Assembly: GCA_021804195.1 (NCBI GenBank)
Contig: JAJZKJ010000131.1
Location: 1 to 6,477 of the forward strand
DNA from: Acidobacteriota bacterium
Lineage (GTDB): Bacteria > Planctomycetota > Phycisphaerae > WQYP01 > JAJZKJ01
Length of the DNA: 6,477 bases
Reading direction: 5' to 3'
Part shown: piece after piece, positions 1 through 5,827 of the stretch
How positions within the stretch are numbered: position 1 is the stretch's first letter
Layout: each line of letters begins with the position of its first letter
The notes under the pieces: model-generated
What the model saw: the letters and a program-made list of their open reading frames with translations, nothing else
What the model was told of the DNA's origin: nothing
Databases searched by the model: none
Translations under genes and position numbers: made by a program

Positions 1-223
1 ATCTGGCTTCGACGGTGATGGGTTCAATATAGGTGCGATCAGCCATTTCGGGGTCGGTCATAATGGTGGCGGGGTTGGAGTTAACGAGTACGACGCGATA
101 GCCCTCTTCTTTAAGCGCTTTGCAGGCCTGCGTGCCCGAGTAGTCGAACTCACAGCCCTGACCAATGACAATAGGCCCGGAGCCTATGATGAGGATGGTT
201 TTGATATCGGTGCGTTTCGGCAT
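1..223 (-). CDS. carB: Carbamoyl phosphate synthase large subunit, N-terminal fragment (runs off window)
   Basis: Only the first 74 codons are present; the gene continues past the left edge. The product makes carbamoyl phosphate from bicarbonate, ATP and glutamine-derived ammonia, feeding pyrimidine and arginine synthesis in the cytoplasm. The N-terminus is almost diagnostic: [20 protein letters not shown], then [20 protein letters not shown], then [14 protein letters not shown] and [10 protein letters not shown]. This is the pre-ATP-grasp (biotin-carboxylase-like) fold that opens every CarB. The ATG at 221-223 gives the canonical MPKR start. A weak purine stretch (AGGG) lies about ten bases upstream of it. 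The gene is divergent from the siroheme gene, with 221 bases between the two starts. Nothing unusual is visible in the fragment. Identification is very secure; whether the rest of the gene is intact cannot be judged. Confidence 0.97.
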   Translation of the reverse strand, partial: MPKRTDIKTILIIGSGPIVIGQGCEFDYSGTQACKALKEEGYRVVLVNSNPATIMTDPEMADRTYIEPITVEAR

Positions 224-290
224 GAATAAGAACCCTATCTTGCTGGAGGAAGCTAGTGCGAGTCCATCGCGCATTAACCCGCAAGGTTTT

Positions 291-296
291 ATCATA
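291..296 (-). promoter_or_regulatory. Possible -10 element of the carB promoter
   Basis: Read on the minus strand this is TATGAT, a five-of-six match to the sigma-70 -10 consensus, about 68 bases upstream of the carB start. No good -35 hexamer lies at the expected distance. That position is instead occupied by the inverted repeat at 300-313. The call rests on one hexamer and its position, so it is tentative. Confidence 0.3.
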
Positions 297-299
297 AAC

Positions 300-313
300 T
301 TCGCCGAGGCGAA
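300..313. repeat. Perfect 6+2+6 inverted repeat, possible operator upstream of carB
   Basis: TTCGCC and GGCGAA flank a GA centre in the carB/siroheme intergenic region. The repeat begins four bases upstream (in carB orientation) of the candidate -10 at 291-296, which is the -35/spacer region where a regulator would bind. It is too short and has no following T-run, so it is not a terminator. The symmetry is seen directly; a binding role is inference, and a 6-base arm can arise by chance in G+C-rich DNA. Confidence 0.4.
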
Positions 314-430
314 AGCGCGGCCGGCGCCTTTGCAACAACCCGCCCCGTACAGCCGCCCACCGCAGCCGGCTCCCTTTGCGGCCATGCGCGGTGCCATGTG
401 GGGGATGCACACCTGTCGCGGCCAATCGGC

Positions 431-436
431 TATAAT
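431..436 (+). promoter_or_regulatory. Perfect TATAAT -10 hexamer just upstream of the siroheme gene
   Basis: TATAAT ends only eight bases before the ATG at 445. If used, transcription would start around 442-445 and the mRNA would be leaderless or nearly so. An AAGG at 437-440 could act as a weak Shine-Dalgarno sequence, but only on a transcript that starts further upstream. The best -35-like match is TGCACA at 406-411, with a long 19-base spacer. The hexamer is exact; its use as a promoter is unproven. Confidence 0.4.
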
Positions 437-444
437 AAGGTGCT

Positions 445-1125
445 ATGGCTGAAGCGCTGTATCCAGTTTTTTTAGACTTAAACACGCAGCCCGTGCTTAT
501 TGTGGGCGGCGGCGACGTGGCGTGGCGCAAAACCGCCTCGCTTTTGGCGGCGGGGGCCCACATTACCGTGGTAAGCCCGCGCGTGCTGCCCTTATTTAAG
601 CAAACCAGTGATATTCAAATTCTTGATCAACCCTACGATACGCGGCTGGTGCTGGGTACGGCCGCCACGCGTTGGCGGTTGATCTTTGCCGCCACCAACG
701 CAACGGTGGTTAATCAGCAGGTGGGGCTGGACGCAGGGGCCGCGGGCATTTTATGCTGCCGATGCGACAAGCCGGAACACGGAGATTTTGTCGGCACATC
801 GCACTGGCGCCGCGGATGCGTTACGGTGGCGGTAAGCACCGGCGGCGCATCGCCGACGTTGGCCGCCAAAATCTGCCATGACTTGGGCGATCAGGTGGAC
901 CCGGCTCTGGTTGAACTCGCCGGTCTTATGCAGCAGTGGCGCCGGCAGGTGGTGCTGAACGTACCTTCGCCAACTGCCCGCAGCAAGGTGCTGCGCAGGC
1001 TTTCAGGTGAACCAATGATCGCCATGCTGGAACGCTTAGGCTCTGAAGCGGCGAACAGGCTGGCCGCCACCTGGATTCAGGAGGCCGCGCTAGAACCTCC
1101 CAGCCCGGCCGACGCCCCAGCATAA
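445..1125 (+). CDS. Precorrin-2 dehydrogenase / sirohydrochlorin ferrochelatase (Met8/CysG N-terminal type)
   Basis: The product oxidises precorrin-2 to sirohydrochlorin with NAD+ and, in bifunctional members, inserts iron to give siroheme, the cofactor of sulfite and nitrite reductases. At 226 residues it matches stand-alone Met8-type enzymes. It lacks the C-terminal uroporphyrinogen methyltransferase half of CysG, so precorrin-2 must come from a separate enzyme not in this window. Visible motifs are the opening YPVFLDL, the Rossmann loop VGGGDVAWRK (20-29), FAATN..VVNQ (81-91), and the family signature VSTGGASPTLA (130-140). Asp108 in CDKPE aligns with the catalytic Asp of CysG (D104) and Met8p (D141). 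Three cysteines (104, 105, 107) sit directly before it. The C-terminal 80 residues are helical dimer/chelatase region. The start is the only Met that gives the full family N-terminus. It is first in a run with the CcsA-like gene and hemA (29 bases to the next gene). Cobalt or nickel chelation cannot be excluded from sequence. Confidence 0.9.
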   Translation: MAEALYPVFLDLNTQPVLIVGGGDVAWRKTASLLAAGAHITVVSPRVLPLFKQTSDIQILDQPYDTRLVLGTAATRWRLIFAATNATVVNQQVGLDAGAAGILCCRCDKPEHGDFVGTSHWRRGCVTVAVSTGGASPTLAAKICHDLGDQVDPALVELAGLMQQWRRQVVLNVPSPTARSKVLRRLSGEPMIAMLERLGSEAANRLAATWIQEAALEPPSPADAPA

Positions 1126-1154
1126 ATACAGCGGCCATGAGGCCTGAATAAACT

Positions 1155-2063
1155 ATGCAACAATCAAATGGCCAATTTATTCACATCAGCCTGCCGGAAC
1201 TGGCCTTGGTTGCCGCAGCCAGCGCGTGTTTTGCGGCGGCATTCTGGATGCGCCTGCGGCGATTGCTTCAACGCGGCGACGGTGCTATTGCAACCGCCAG
1301 CCCCCCTGCTGCCATGCAGGGCGAGCCAGCTGCTCCCTACCGGCTACCGCTGTTTACCACCATCGCCGGCACATTGGCCTGCGCGGTGGTGCTGACTTGG
1401 CGGGCCATTGCGGCCCACCGCTTCTCGCTGCCGCTGTCTGATGGTTTTGATGCCTTTATTCTGCTGGTGCTGCTGCTGGCATTGCTATGGCTATACTTTC
1501 AGGCGTCGCGCAATGCCGATGCCATCCGCGGCCCGGCGATGCTGCTGCTGCCCACCGCTGCGGCACTGCTGCTTTTGGCCGGCGGTTTAAGCCTCGCAGG
1601 CTACCGCCAATTCAGGGCGACGGACCCGTGGCTGGCCATTCATGTTGGAGCCGTCATTTTGGGAACAGCCTGCTTTGCCGCTGGCGCCGCCGGCAGCGTA
1701 GCGTACCTGCTGGCTGACCGGCAATTGCGGCGCAAGCAGCGTGTGCTGCCCATGGCGTCCTTGGCGAGCCTTGAAAAGTTCATTCGCCACGCGATTGTCC
1801 TGGGCTTTCCGCTGCTTACCATTGCAGCCATCACCGGCATCCTGCGCACCATCGAAACATCAACGGCCAGCACCGCCCTGCAGGCGCTGATTCTTTCACC
1901 CAAATTTATTTTGACTTTTGTGGCATGGGTCCTTTTTGCTTTGCTCCTGCACATTAAAATTGCGCCATCGTTGCGCGGCGCTCGGGCTGCATGGCTTTGT
2001 CTGCTTGGCTTTGCGTTGCTTCTGGCTGTTTTCGCGGCTGTTAACTGGGTGCCTCATTCGTGA
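1155..2063 (+). CDS. CcsA/HemX/YpjD-type eight-helix membrane protein
   Basis: This 302-residue integral membrane protein has about eight hydrophobic segments, near 13-31, 66-84, 97-115, 126-148, 160-186, 209-229, 247-267 and 279-297. It matches the cytochrome c assembly (CcsA/CcmC/HemX) family in PWLAIHVGAVILG (158-170; His163 is a conserved membrane histidine), in VAYLLADRQLRRKQ (182-195), and in LPMASLASLEKF through GFPLLTIAAITGIL (198-230). The tryptophan-rich WWD haem-handling motif of true CcsA/CcmC is absent: the corresponding stretch reads ILSPKFILTFVAWVLFALLL (246-265). This resembles YpjD/HemX-like members more than haem lyase subunits. It sits between the siroheme gene and hemA, and its stop overlaps the hemA start by 4 bases. 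I therefore favour a role tied to HemA level or membrane haem handling over cytochrome c maturation. The start has GAGG at 1139-1142, slightly distant. The family is firm; the exact function is open. Confidence 0.8.
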   Translation: MQQSNGQFIHISLPELALVAAASACFAAAFWMRLRRLLQRGDGAIATASPPAAMQGEPAAPYRLPLFTTIAGTLACAVVLTWRAIAAHRFSLPLSDGFDAFILLVLLLALLWLYFQASRNADAIRGPAMLLLPTAAALLLLAGGLSLAGYRQFRATDPWLAIHVGAVILGTACFAAGAAGSVAYLLADRQLRRKQRVLPMASLASLEKFIRHAIVLGFPLLTIAAITGILRTIETSTASTALQALILSPKFILTFVAWVLFALLLHIKIAPSLRGARAAWLCLLGFALLLAVFAAVNWVPHS

Positions 2064-3415
2064 CCGACCATTCGCACAACAACCGCCCCGCCGACGAACT
2101 GCTGATGGTCGGTCTCAACCATCGCACAGCCCCGTTGGAACTGCGCGAACGGCTCGCCTTCAACAACCATCAAGTCGCAGACGCTTTGGCTCGTTTTCGC
2201 GCCGCGTCGCCCGAAGTTGAAGCCGTGATTCTGGCCACATGCAACCGCGTGGAGCTTTATTGCGCAGCGCCCGGCGGAAGCGAGCTTGCCAAGACCTCAT
2301 CGGCTCCTTTGATTTCGTCCGAGCGGCTCAAAGCATTTCTCGCCGATTTTCATGGGATAGATTCATCTCAGCTTGTCGGCCACACCTATGAGCGCCGTGA
2401 TGAAGCCGTGGTGCGGCACCTTTTTGCGGTAACCAGTTCGCTTGACTCGATGGTGCTGGGCGAAACCCAAATTCTTTCGCAGGTAAAACAGGCTTACCAG
2501 CTTGCCGTGCAGGCCAACGCTGTCGGGCCGGTGTTTCATGCCATGTTTCAACGGGCTTTGGCCGCCGCCAAAGACGTACACGAACAAACCGACCTTGCCG
2601 GCGGGCGCGTATCGGTGGCCAGCGTTGCCGTGGATCTGGTACAAAGCGTTTTCGACCGCTTCGATAACAAGGTGGTACTGCTGATCGGCGCCGGTAAGAT
2701 GGCGGCCCTCATGCTGCGGCACATGGCAGCGCTGAAACCCGGCAAAATAGTTGTAGCCAACCGGTCTGCCGAAAAAGCCGCCGCCATCGCGGCACAATAC
2801 GACTGCTCTATTGCAAACTTTGCGCAGCTTGACCCGCACCTTGTTGAGGCCGATATCGTTCTTACAGGCACCGGCGCAACCGAGCCACTGCTCACGACGG
2901 AGCGCATGCGCGGCATTGTGCGCCAGCGAAGCTATCGCCCTCTGGTGATGGTAGACGTAGCGGTGCCGCGCGATGTCGAAGCCGGCGTCGGCAAGCTCTC
3001 TAATGTATACCTGTATAACGTGGATGACCTTGAGAAAGTGGTGACGCAAACCCATGCCCGACGCACGCAGGCGGTGGATCAGTCCATGCAACTGCTGCAG
3101 CGGCATGAGCAGGAGTTTGTGCACTGGCTCGGGGCGCGAAATATCGGGCCGGTGGTAAAGGCGCTGTATCAGCATTGCCACCACATCGGCCATGTGGAAC
3201 TGCAGGAGCTTTTGGCCGCTCAGCCGGGGCTTACAACTGAACAGCGCCAAGCGGTGGGCAAGATGGTGCATCGCGTGATCAGCAAGCTTTTGCATCATCC
3301 GGTAACACAGCTTAGCGCACCAGACATGACCGCCGACCGCGTTACGCTGGTCAAGGCAATGGAACATTTATTTAAACTTGATGATGCCGGCACCGATGAA
3401 CCAAAACACTTATGA
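2060..3415 (+). CDS. hemA: Glutamyl-tRNA reductase
   Basis: HemA reduces the glutamate of glutamyl-tRNA(Glu) to glutamate-1-semialdehyde with NADPH, the first committed step of the C5 route to haem, siroheme and other tetrapyrroles. The 451 residues span the usual three domains. The N-terminal catalytic domain has VGLNHRTAPLELRE (17-30), ILATCNRVELY (57-67; Cys61 is the thioester nucleophile) and SSLDSMVLGETQILSQVKQA (126-145). The NADPH-binding domain has LIGAGKMA (208-215), VANRS (232-236), VLTGTGATEPL (267-277) and VDVAVPRDVE (298-307) followed by LYNVDDL. The C-terminal part is a helical dimerisation domain. The GTG start at 2060 gives a 4-base GTGA overlap with the preceding stop, suggesting translational coupling, with GGTG eight bases upstream. 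An ATG at codon 16 would also preserve the catalytic domain. It ends the operon, 17 bases from the convergent TerC gene, with no clear terminator between them. All key residues appear intact. Confidence 0.97.
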   Translation: MTDHSHNNRPADELLMVGLNHRTAPLELRERLAFNNHQVADALARFRAASPEVEAVILATCNRVELYCAAPGGSELAKTSSAPLISSERLKAFLADFHGIDSSQLVGHTYERRDEAVVRHLFAVTSSLDSMVLGETQILSQVKQAYQLAVQANAVGPVFHAMFQRALAAAKDVHEQTDLAGGRVSVASVAVDLVQSVFDRFDNKVVLLIGAGKMAALMLRHMAALKPGKIVVANRSAEKAAAIAAQYDCSIANFAQLDPHLVEADIVLTGTGATEPLLTTERMRGIVRQRSYRPLVMVDVAVPRDVEAGVGKLSNVYLYNVDDLEKVVTQTHARRTQAVDQSMQLLQRHEQEFVHWLGARNIGPVVKALYQHCHHIGHVELQELLAAQPGLTTEQRQAVGKMVHRVISKLLHHPVTQLSAPDMTADRVTLVKAMEHLFKLDDAGTDEPKHL

Positions 3416-3432
3416 TGCGCAGCAACCTGCAG

Positions 3433-4479
3433 CTATTGGCGCCCCCGCCACCATGAAGCCAGCACGCTGGCGGCCAGCACCACAGCCATGAATGTCAGCG
3501 ACGCCCCCAGCGGAATCTTGAGTTTCACCGGATGCCCCACAAGTGAGCTTGCCTCCGGCAGAGCCATTTTCAGGCCGATAAAAAGCAGAATCACCGCCAG
3601 CCCAAACTTCAAATAACGCAGCCGCGGCACCAGCGGCGCCAACAGGTAATAAAAGCGATGAAGACTCAATACCGCCAGCACATTGCTGCTTACCACCAGC
3701 AGAGGCACCGTGGTAATGCCGAAGATGGCCGGAATAGAATCAAATGCAAACATCACATCCACTAGCGCCAGAGCCGCAATGACCGCCAGCAGCGGCGTCA
3801 CTTTGGTTTTACCTTCCGTGCGCACCAGCCACACCCGGCTCGACTGCCACTCCGCCAGCGGCAGCACACGCTGCATCCAACGCAGTAAGCGGCTTTCGCC
3901 GGGTTGAAGAGGCCCCTTACGCAGCAGCATAAGCACGCCCGCCACCGCCAGCATCGCGCCCATGGCTCCCAGCGCCCAGGATACGTGCAACACCAGCGCC
4001 AACCCGCTGGCAATAAACACCACACGCAATAACAATGCCGCGGCAATGCCCCAGAAAAGCACATAAGCCTCCTGCGCTCGCGGCACCGCAAACGCCTGCA
4101 TGATGATGACAAAAAGCATGACGTTATCAGCACTGAGCGAAAGCTCCAGAATGTACCCCGTCCAAAATGCGGCAACTGGATGGGTTGCATCTATCAATGG
4201 TACCGGGGCGCCCACACCACCAGGTACGGCGTCTGTGCTGGTATTGTGGCTCTGACTTTGCGGTGCGGCGACCGCAGGTGCGATCCCTAGGCCACCGCCG
4301 AACCAGCCTGCCGCAACCGAAAGCCACAAACATATTGAAAACACAATGGCCGCAAGCAGCGGCATCAAGGTGGCGACCTTGCCGCGCCGGGCCGTCGCAT
4401 CGCCATGGGCAAATAGCCAGTCCGCGGCTACCGCAACGAGCGAGACAAAAAGAAAAATGAGCCACAGCGGCCAGAGCAT
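3433..4479 (-). CDS. TerC/Alx-family integral membrane protein
   Basis: The 348 residues contain about nine hydrophobic segments. The two signatures of the family are present and intact: TGYILELSLSADNVMLFV (107-124) and LVDVMFAFDSIPAIFGIT (239-256), with acidic residues Glu112, Asp118, Asp241 and Asp247. SSNVLAVLSLHRFYYLL (264-280) and LKFGLAVILLFIGLKM (290-305) complete the fold. Known members (Alx, TerC, Bacillus MeeF/MeeY) are linked to manganese export, tellurite or pH response, and metal loading of secreted enzymes. The substrate here cannot be told from sequence. A roughly 40-residue linker (62-101), rich in Ala, Pro, Gln and Ser, lies between the second and third helices and looks longer than usual. 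The start has a good AAGGAA ribosome site five bases upstream (minus strand, 4485-4490). The gene lies 45 bases downstream of the zincin lipoprotein gene with no terminator between, so an operon is likely. The short spacer leaves no room for the yybP-ykoY manganese riboswitch that often precedes terC genes. Confidence 0.93.
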   Translation of the reverse strand: MLWPLWLIFLFVSLVAVAADWLFAHGDATARRGKVATLMPLLAAIVFSICLWLSVAAGWFGGGLGIAPAVAAPQSQSHNTSTDAVPGGVGAPVPLIDATHPVAAFWTGYILELSLSADNVMLFVIIMQAFAVPRAQEAYVLFWGIAAALLLRVVFIASGLALVLHVSWALGAMGAMLAVAGVLMLLRKGPLQPGESRLLRWMQRVLPLAEWQSSRVWLVRTEGKTKVTPLLAVIAALALVDVMFAFDSIPAIFGITTVPLLVVSSNVLAVLSLHRFYYLLAPLVPRLRYLKFGLAVILLFIGLKMALPEASSLVGHPVKLKIPLGASLTFMAVVLAASVLASWWRGRQ

Positions 4480-4524
4480 GATGTTTCCTTAAAGCTTTCG
4501 TACGATGTTTGCTCAGCAAGCAAT

Positions 4525-5613
4525 TTAGTTTGGGCCAAAGCTGGTTGGCGGCCATTGGGCGGTTAACTCTTGAATGAATCGGAGGTACTTTTTTTGCATT
4601 GCGGCAATATGACTGGAAATGTACCGCCGGAAATAAATTGGCCCGGCAATGCTGTTCCATCGAATATCGGCACTCGCCACATCCTGCGCTGTAAGGTCGC
4701 TGTTGACCAGCGCCTCGGTCAGCGTGCCAGCCTTCGCCGCCGCGAGCAACCGCAGCAGGCCAACCCGATAGCGACTGTGCTCCAAAAATAATCCAAGCGA
4801 CCATATCTGGCCATAATAGGCGTTAACGCGCGACTGGGGTTGGGTAACCACAGCGCCGGCCTGCGTACTAATGAGTTGCCGCAGCGTCCACAATGTATTT
4901 GGTCCTCCACGAACAGCCAAACGCAGGGCCAGCCATCGAGGCCGGTTAAACCATGGCTTAAACTGCGGCACAGCTATTCCATCCACCTTCCGCCAGGTAA
5001 ATGCCTCGTATTGAGTGGCCATGCCCTCATCCAACCAGGCGGGAAGACGATTGCGCAGCGCCAAAAACGCAAACTGATGCCACGCCTCATGGGCCGCCAC
5101 CGATAACATGCCCGCATCGCTGAAGCGATAGGTGGCAAAGACCCCATCCTGGGTATACCCGCCAGCCACAATATCCATATAGATTTGAGCATTTACGCCA
5201 GTGGTTCGGTAACTGAAGTCGGCCCACTGGGCGCGATTGGCAAATACGAACCCAACCATCGGCAATGCGGGCCTGGCCTGGGGCACAAATTGTAGAAACT
5301 GGTGATAATCCGCCTCCAGCAACCTTCCCAGCCGCTGTCGTTCCAAACGGCTCGCCAGCGTCGTATACAGGCGGTAGTGCAGGGTATCTATTACATGGCC
5401 CGACGGCGCAATACTGCGCCACTGTTGGCGGCTAAGCGGGTTTTTGCGCAGGCTGACAAGGGTGGTTGACGGCATAGACGGCAAACCGGATGAATCTTGC
5501 GGCCTCTGCCGGCTACACCCCGGTAAGGACAAAATGACCAAGCCACCGCAGAGCACCCCGCGAATAAAGCAGCTAAAACGCATCATAGGCAGGCATAATA
5601 ACGTTTGTTGCAT
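4525..5613 (-). CDS. Exported probable lipoprotein with HExxH zinc-protease (gluzincin-like) domain
   Basis: I read a 362-residue protein from the ATG at 5611-5613, which has AGGAA five bases upstream. A 48-codon in-frame extension (to 5757) lacks support and would bury the signal peptide. The N-terminus is a signal sequence: Arg12 and Arg18, a hydrophobic core at about 19-31, then SLPGC with Cys33 as the likely lipidated residue. Proline at -2 is atypical for a lipobox. The mature part carries AAHEAWHQF (173-181; His175, Glu176 and His179 are zinc ligands and catalytic base) and, 17 residues on, LPAWLDEGMATQYE (190-203), where Glu196 is the expected third ligand. This is the gluzincin (peptidase clan MA) arrangement and resembles the DUF1570-type proteins abundant in Planctomycetes; that family name is from memory and not verified. 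A likely peptidase or cell-envelope hydrolase facing the periplasm; the substrate is unknown. It is probably co-transcribed with the TerC gene. Confidence 0.82.
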   Translation of the reverse strand: MQQTLLCLPMMRFSCFIRGVLCGGLVILSLPGCSRQRPQDSSGLPSMPSTTLVSLRKNPLSRQQWRSIAPSGHVIDTLHYRLYTTLASRLERQRLGRLLEADYHQFLQFVPQARPALPMVGFVFANRAQWADFSYRTTGVNAQIYMDIVAGGYTQDGVFATYRFSDAGMLSVAAHEAWHQFAFLALRNRLPAWLDEGMATQYEAFTWRKVDGIAVPQFKPWFNRPRWLALRLAVRGGPNTLWTLRQLISTQAGAVVTQPQSRVNAYYGQIWSLGLFLEHSRYRVGLLRLLAAAKAGTLTEALVNSDLTAQDVASADIRWNSIAGPIYFRRYISSHIAAMQKKYLRFIQELTAQWPPTSFGPN

Positions 5614-5618
5614 AACTT

Positions 5619-5623
5619 TTCCT
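5619..5623 (-). promoter_or_regulatory. Ribosome-binding site that sets the start of the zincin lipoprotein gene
   Basis: AGGAA on the minus strand lies five bases before the ATG at 5611-5613. The two downstream in-frame ATGs (codons 10 and 11 of this reading) and the upstream ATG at 5757 lack a comparable site. This selects the start that gives a complete signal peptide. Confidence 0.6.
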
Positions 5624-5729
5624 GCGCGGCTGAAACTTACGCCCGCTACGAGCGTTAGGCTTTGACAGCGGGAGTGCCAACCGTGGCAATAGAAGCCCCT
5701 AAGTATTGTCACGGCTGGCGTTGTTGATC

Positions 5730-5753
5730 GGCGTTTTGCCAAGGCAAAACGCC
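5730..5753. repeat. 24-base perfect palindrome with 11-base arms
   Basis: The arms GGCGTTTTGCC and GGCAAAACGCC are exact reverse complements separated by AA. No T-run follows on either strand, so it does not look like an intrinsic terminator. Lying between two divergent genes, 117 bases from one start and 75 from the other, it is best explained as an operator for a dimeric regulator, or as an RNA hairpin (10-bp stem, CAAG loop) in the leader of the plus-strand gene. The symmetry is seen directly; the role is inference. Confidence 0.6.
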
Positions 5754-5770
5754 CCAATGTTTGAAACCGA

Positions 5771-5784
5771 TCGGCATGTGCCGA
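5771..5784. repeat. 6+2+6 inverted repeat upstream of the His-rich protein gene
   Basis: TCGGCA and TGCCGA flank a TG centre, 44 bases upstream of the ATG at 5828. Like the 24-base palindrome it has a two-base centre and is preceded by GATCGGC overlap. It could be a second operator or a leader hairpin. It may be fortuitous on its own, but its closeness to the longer palindrome raises its interest. Confidence 0.4.
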
Positions 5785-5815
5785 GCACTAACTTTGCGGT
5801 TTTTTCATGCTTTTT

Positions 5816-5822
5816 AAAGGAG
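5816..5822 (+). promoter_or_regulatory. Strong Shine-Dalgarno site fixing the start at 5828
   Basis: AAAGGAG lies five bases before the ATG at 5828. An in-frame ATG at 5807 lies upstream of this site and has no ribosome site of its own. Starting at 5828 also gives a clean signal peptide beginning MNRFSYW. Confidence 0.8.
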
Positions 5823-5827
5823 CTACC

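Larger units (their letters stand above)
5614..5827. promoter_or_regulatory. Divergent intergenic region between zincin lipoprotein and His-rich secreted protein genes
   Basis: These 214 bases separate two divergent starts and must hold promoters for both genes. I find no convincing sigma-70 pair. The best plus-strand -35 is TTGACA at 5662-5667, but the matching -10 position (GCAATA, 5686-5691) is poor. On the minus strand, GTGACA (5707-5712) pairs weakly with TATTGC (5686-5691) at a short spacer. The region holds three inverted repeats: 5675-5688 (TGCCA and TGGCA around ACCG), 5730-5753 and 5771-5784. The last two share the 7-mer GATCGGC (5726-5732 and 5769-5775). AAACCG (5764-5769) and CGGTTT (5797-5802) could also pair around the third repeat. 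Confidence 0.5.

Noticed and set aside
150..563. A 137-codon minus-strand frame across the carB/siroheme intergenic region
   Set aside because: It overlaps both carB and the siroheme gene in other frames, and its composition (Arg, His, Pro) is typical of a shadow frame.
2363..3367. A 334-codon open frame antisense to hemA
   Set aside because: It lies wholly inside the well-conserved hemA gene on the opposite strand, has no recognisable domain, is rich in His, Cys and Arg as antisense frames of G+C-rich genes are, and has no clear ribosome site.
3413..3435. Terminator between the convergent hemA and TerC genes
   Set aside because: Only short GCAG/CTGC symmetry is present in the 17-base gap, with no T-run on either strand.
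4480..4524. yybP-ykoY manganese riboswitch before the TerC gene
   Set aside because: The gap is only 45 bases and shows no more than a 5-bp hairpin (TTGCT/AGCAA), too short for the riboswitch.
4127..4804. A 225-codon minus-strand frame bridging the ends of the TerC and zincin genes
   Set aside because: It overlaps the coding ends of both supported genes in another frame, and its translation shows no domain or consistent hydrophobic pattern.
5614..5757. N-terminal extension of the zincin lipoprotein to an ATG at 5757
   Set aside because: The extension translates the intergenic palindrome, lacks a good ribosome site and would place the signal sequence 50 residues inside the protein.
5761..5805. 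Terminator or attenuator at the TCGGCA/TGCCGA repeat followed by TTTTTT
   Set aside because: The T-run (5800-5805) lies 15 bases after the hairpin, and the only outer stem (AAACCG/CGGTTT) is A/T-rich and loops out a long single strand, so termination is not supported.
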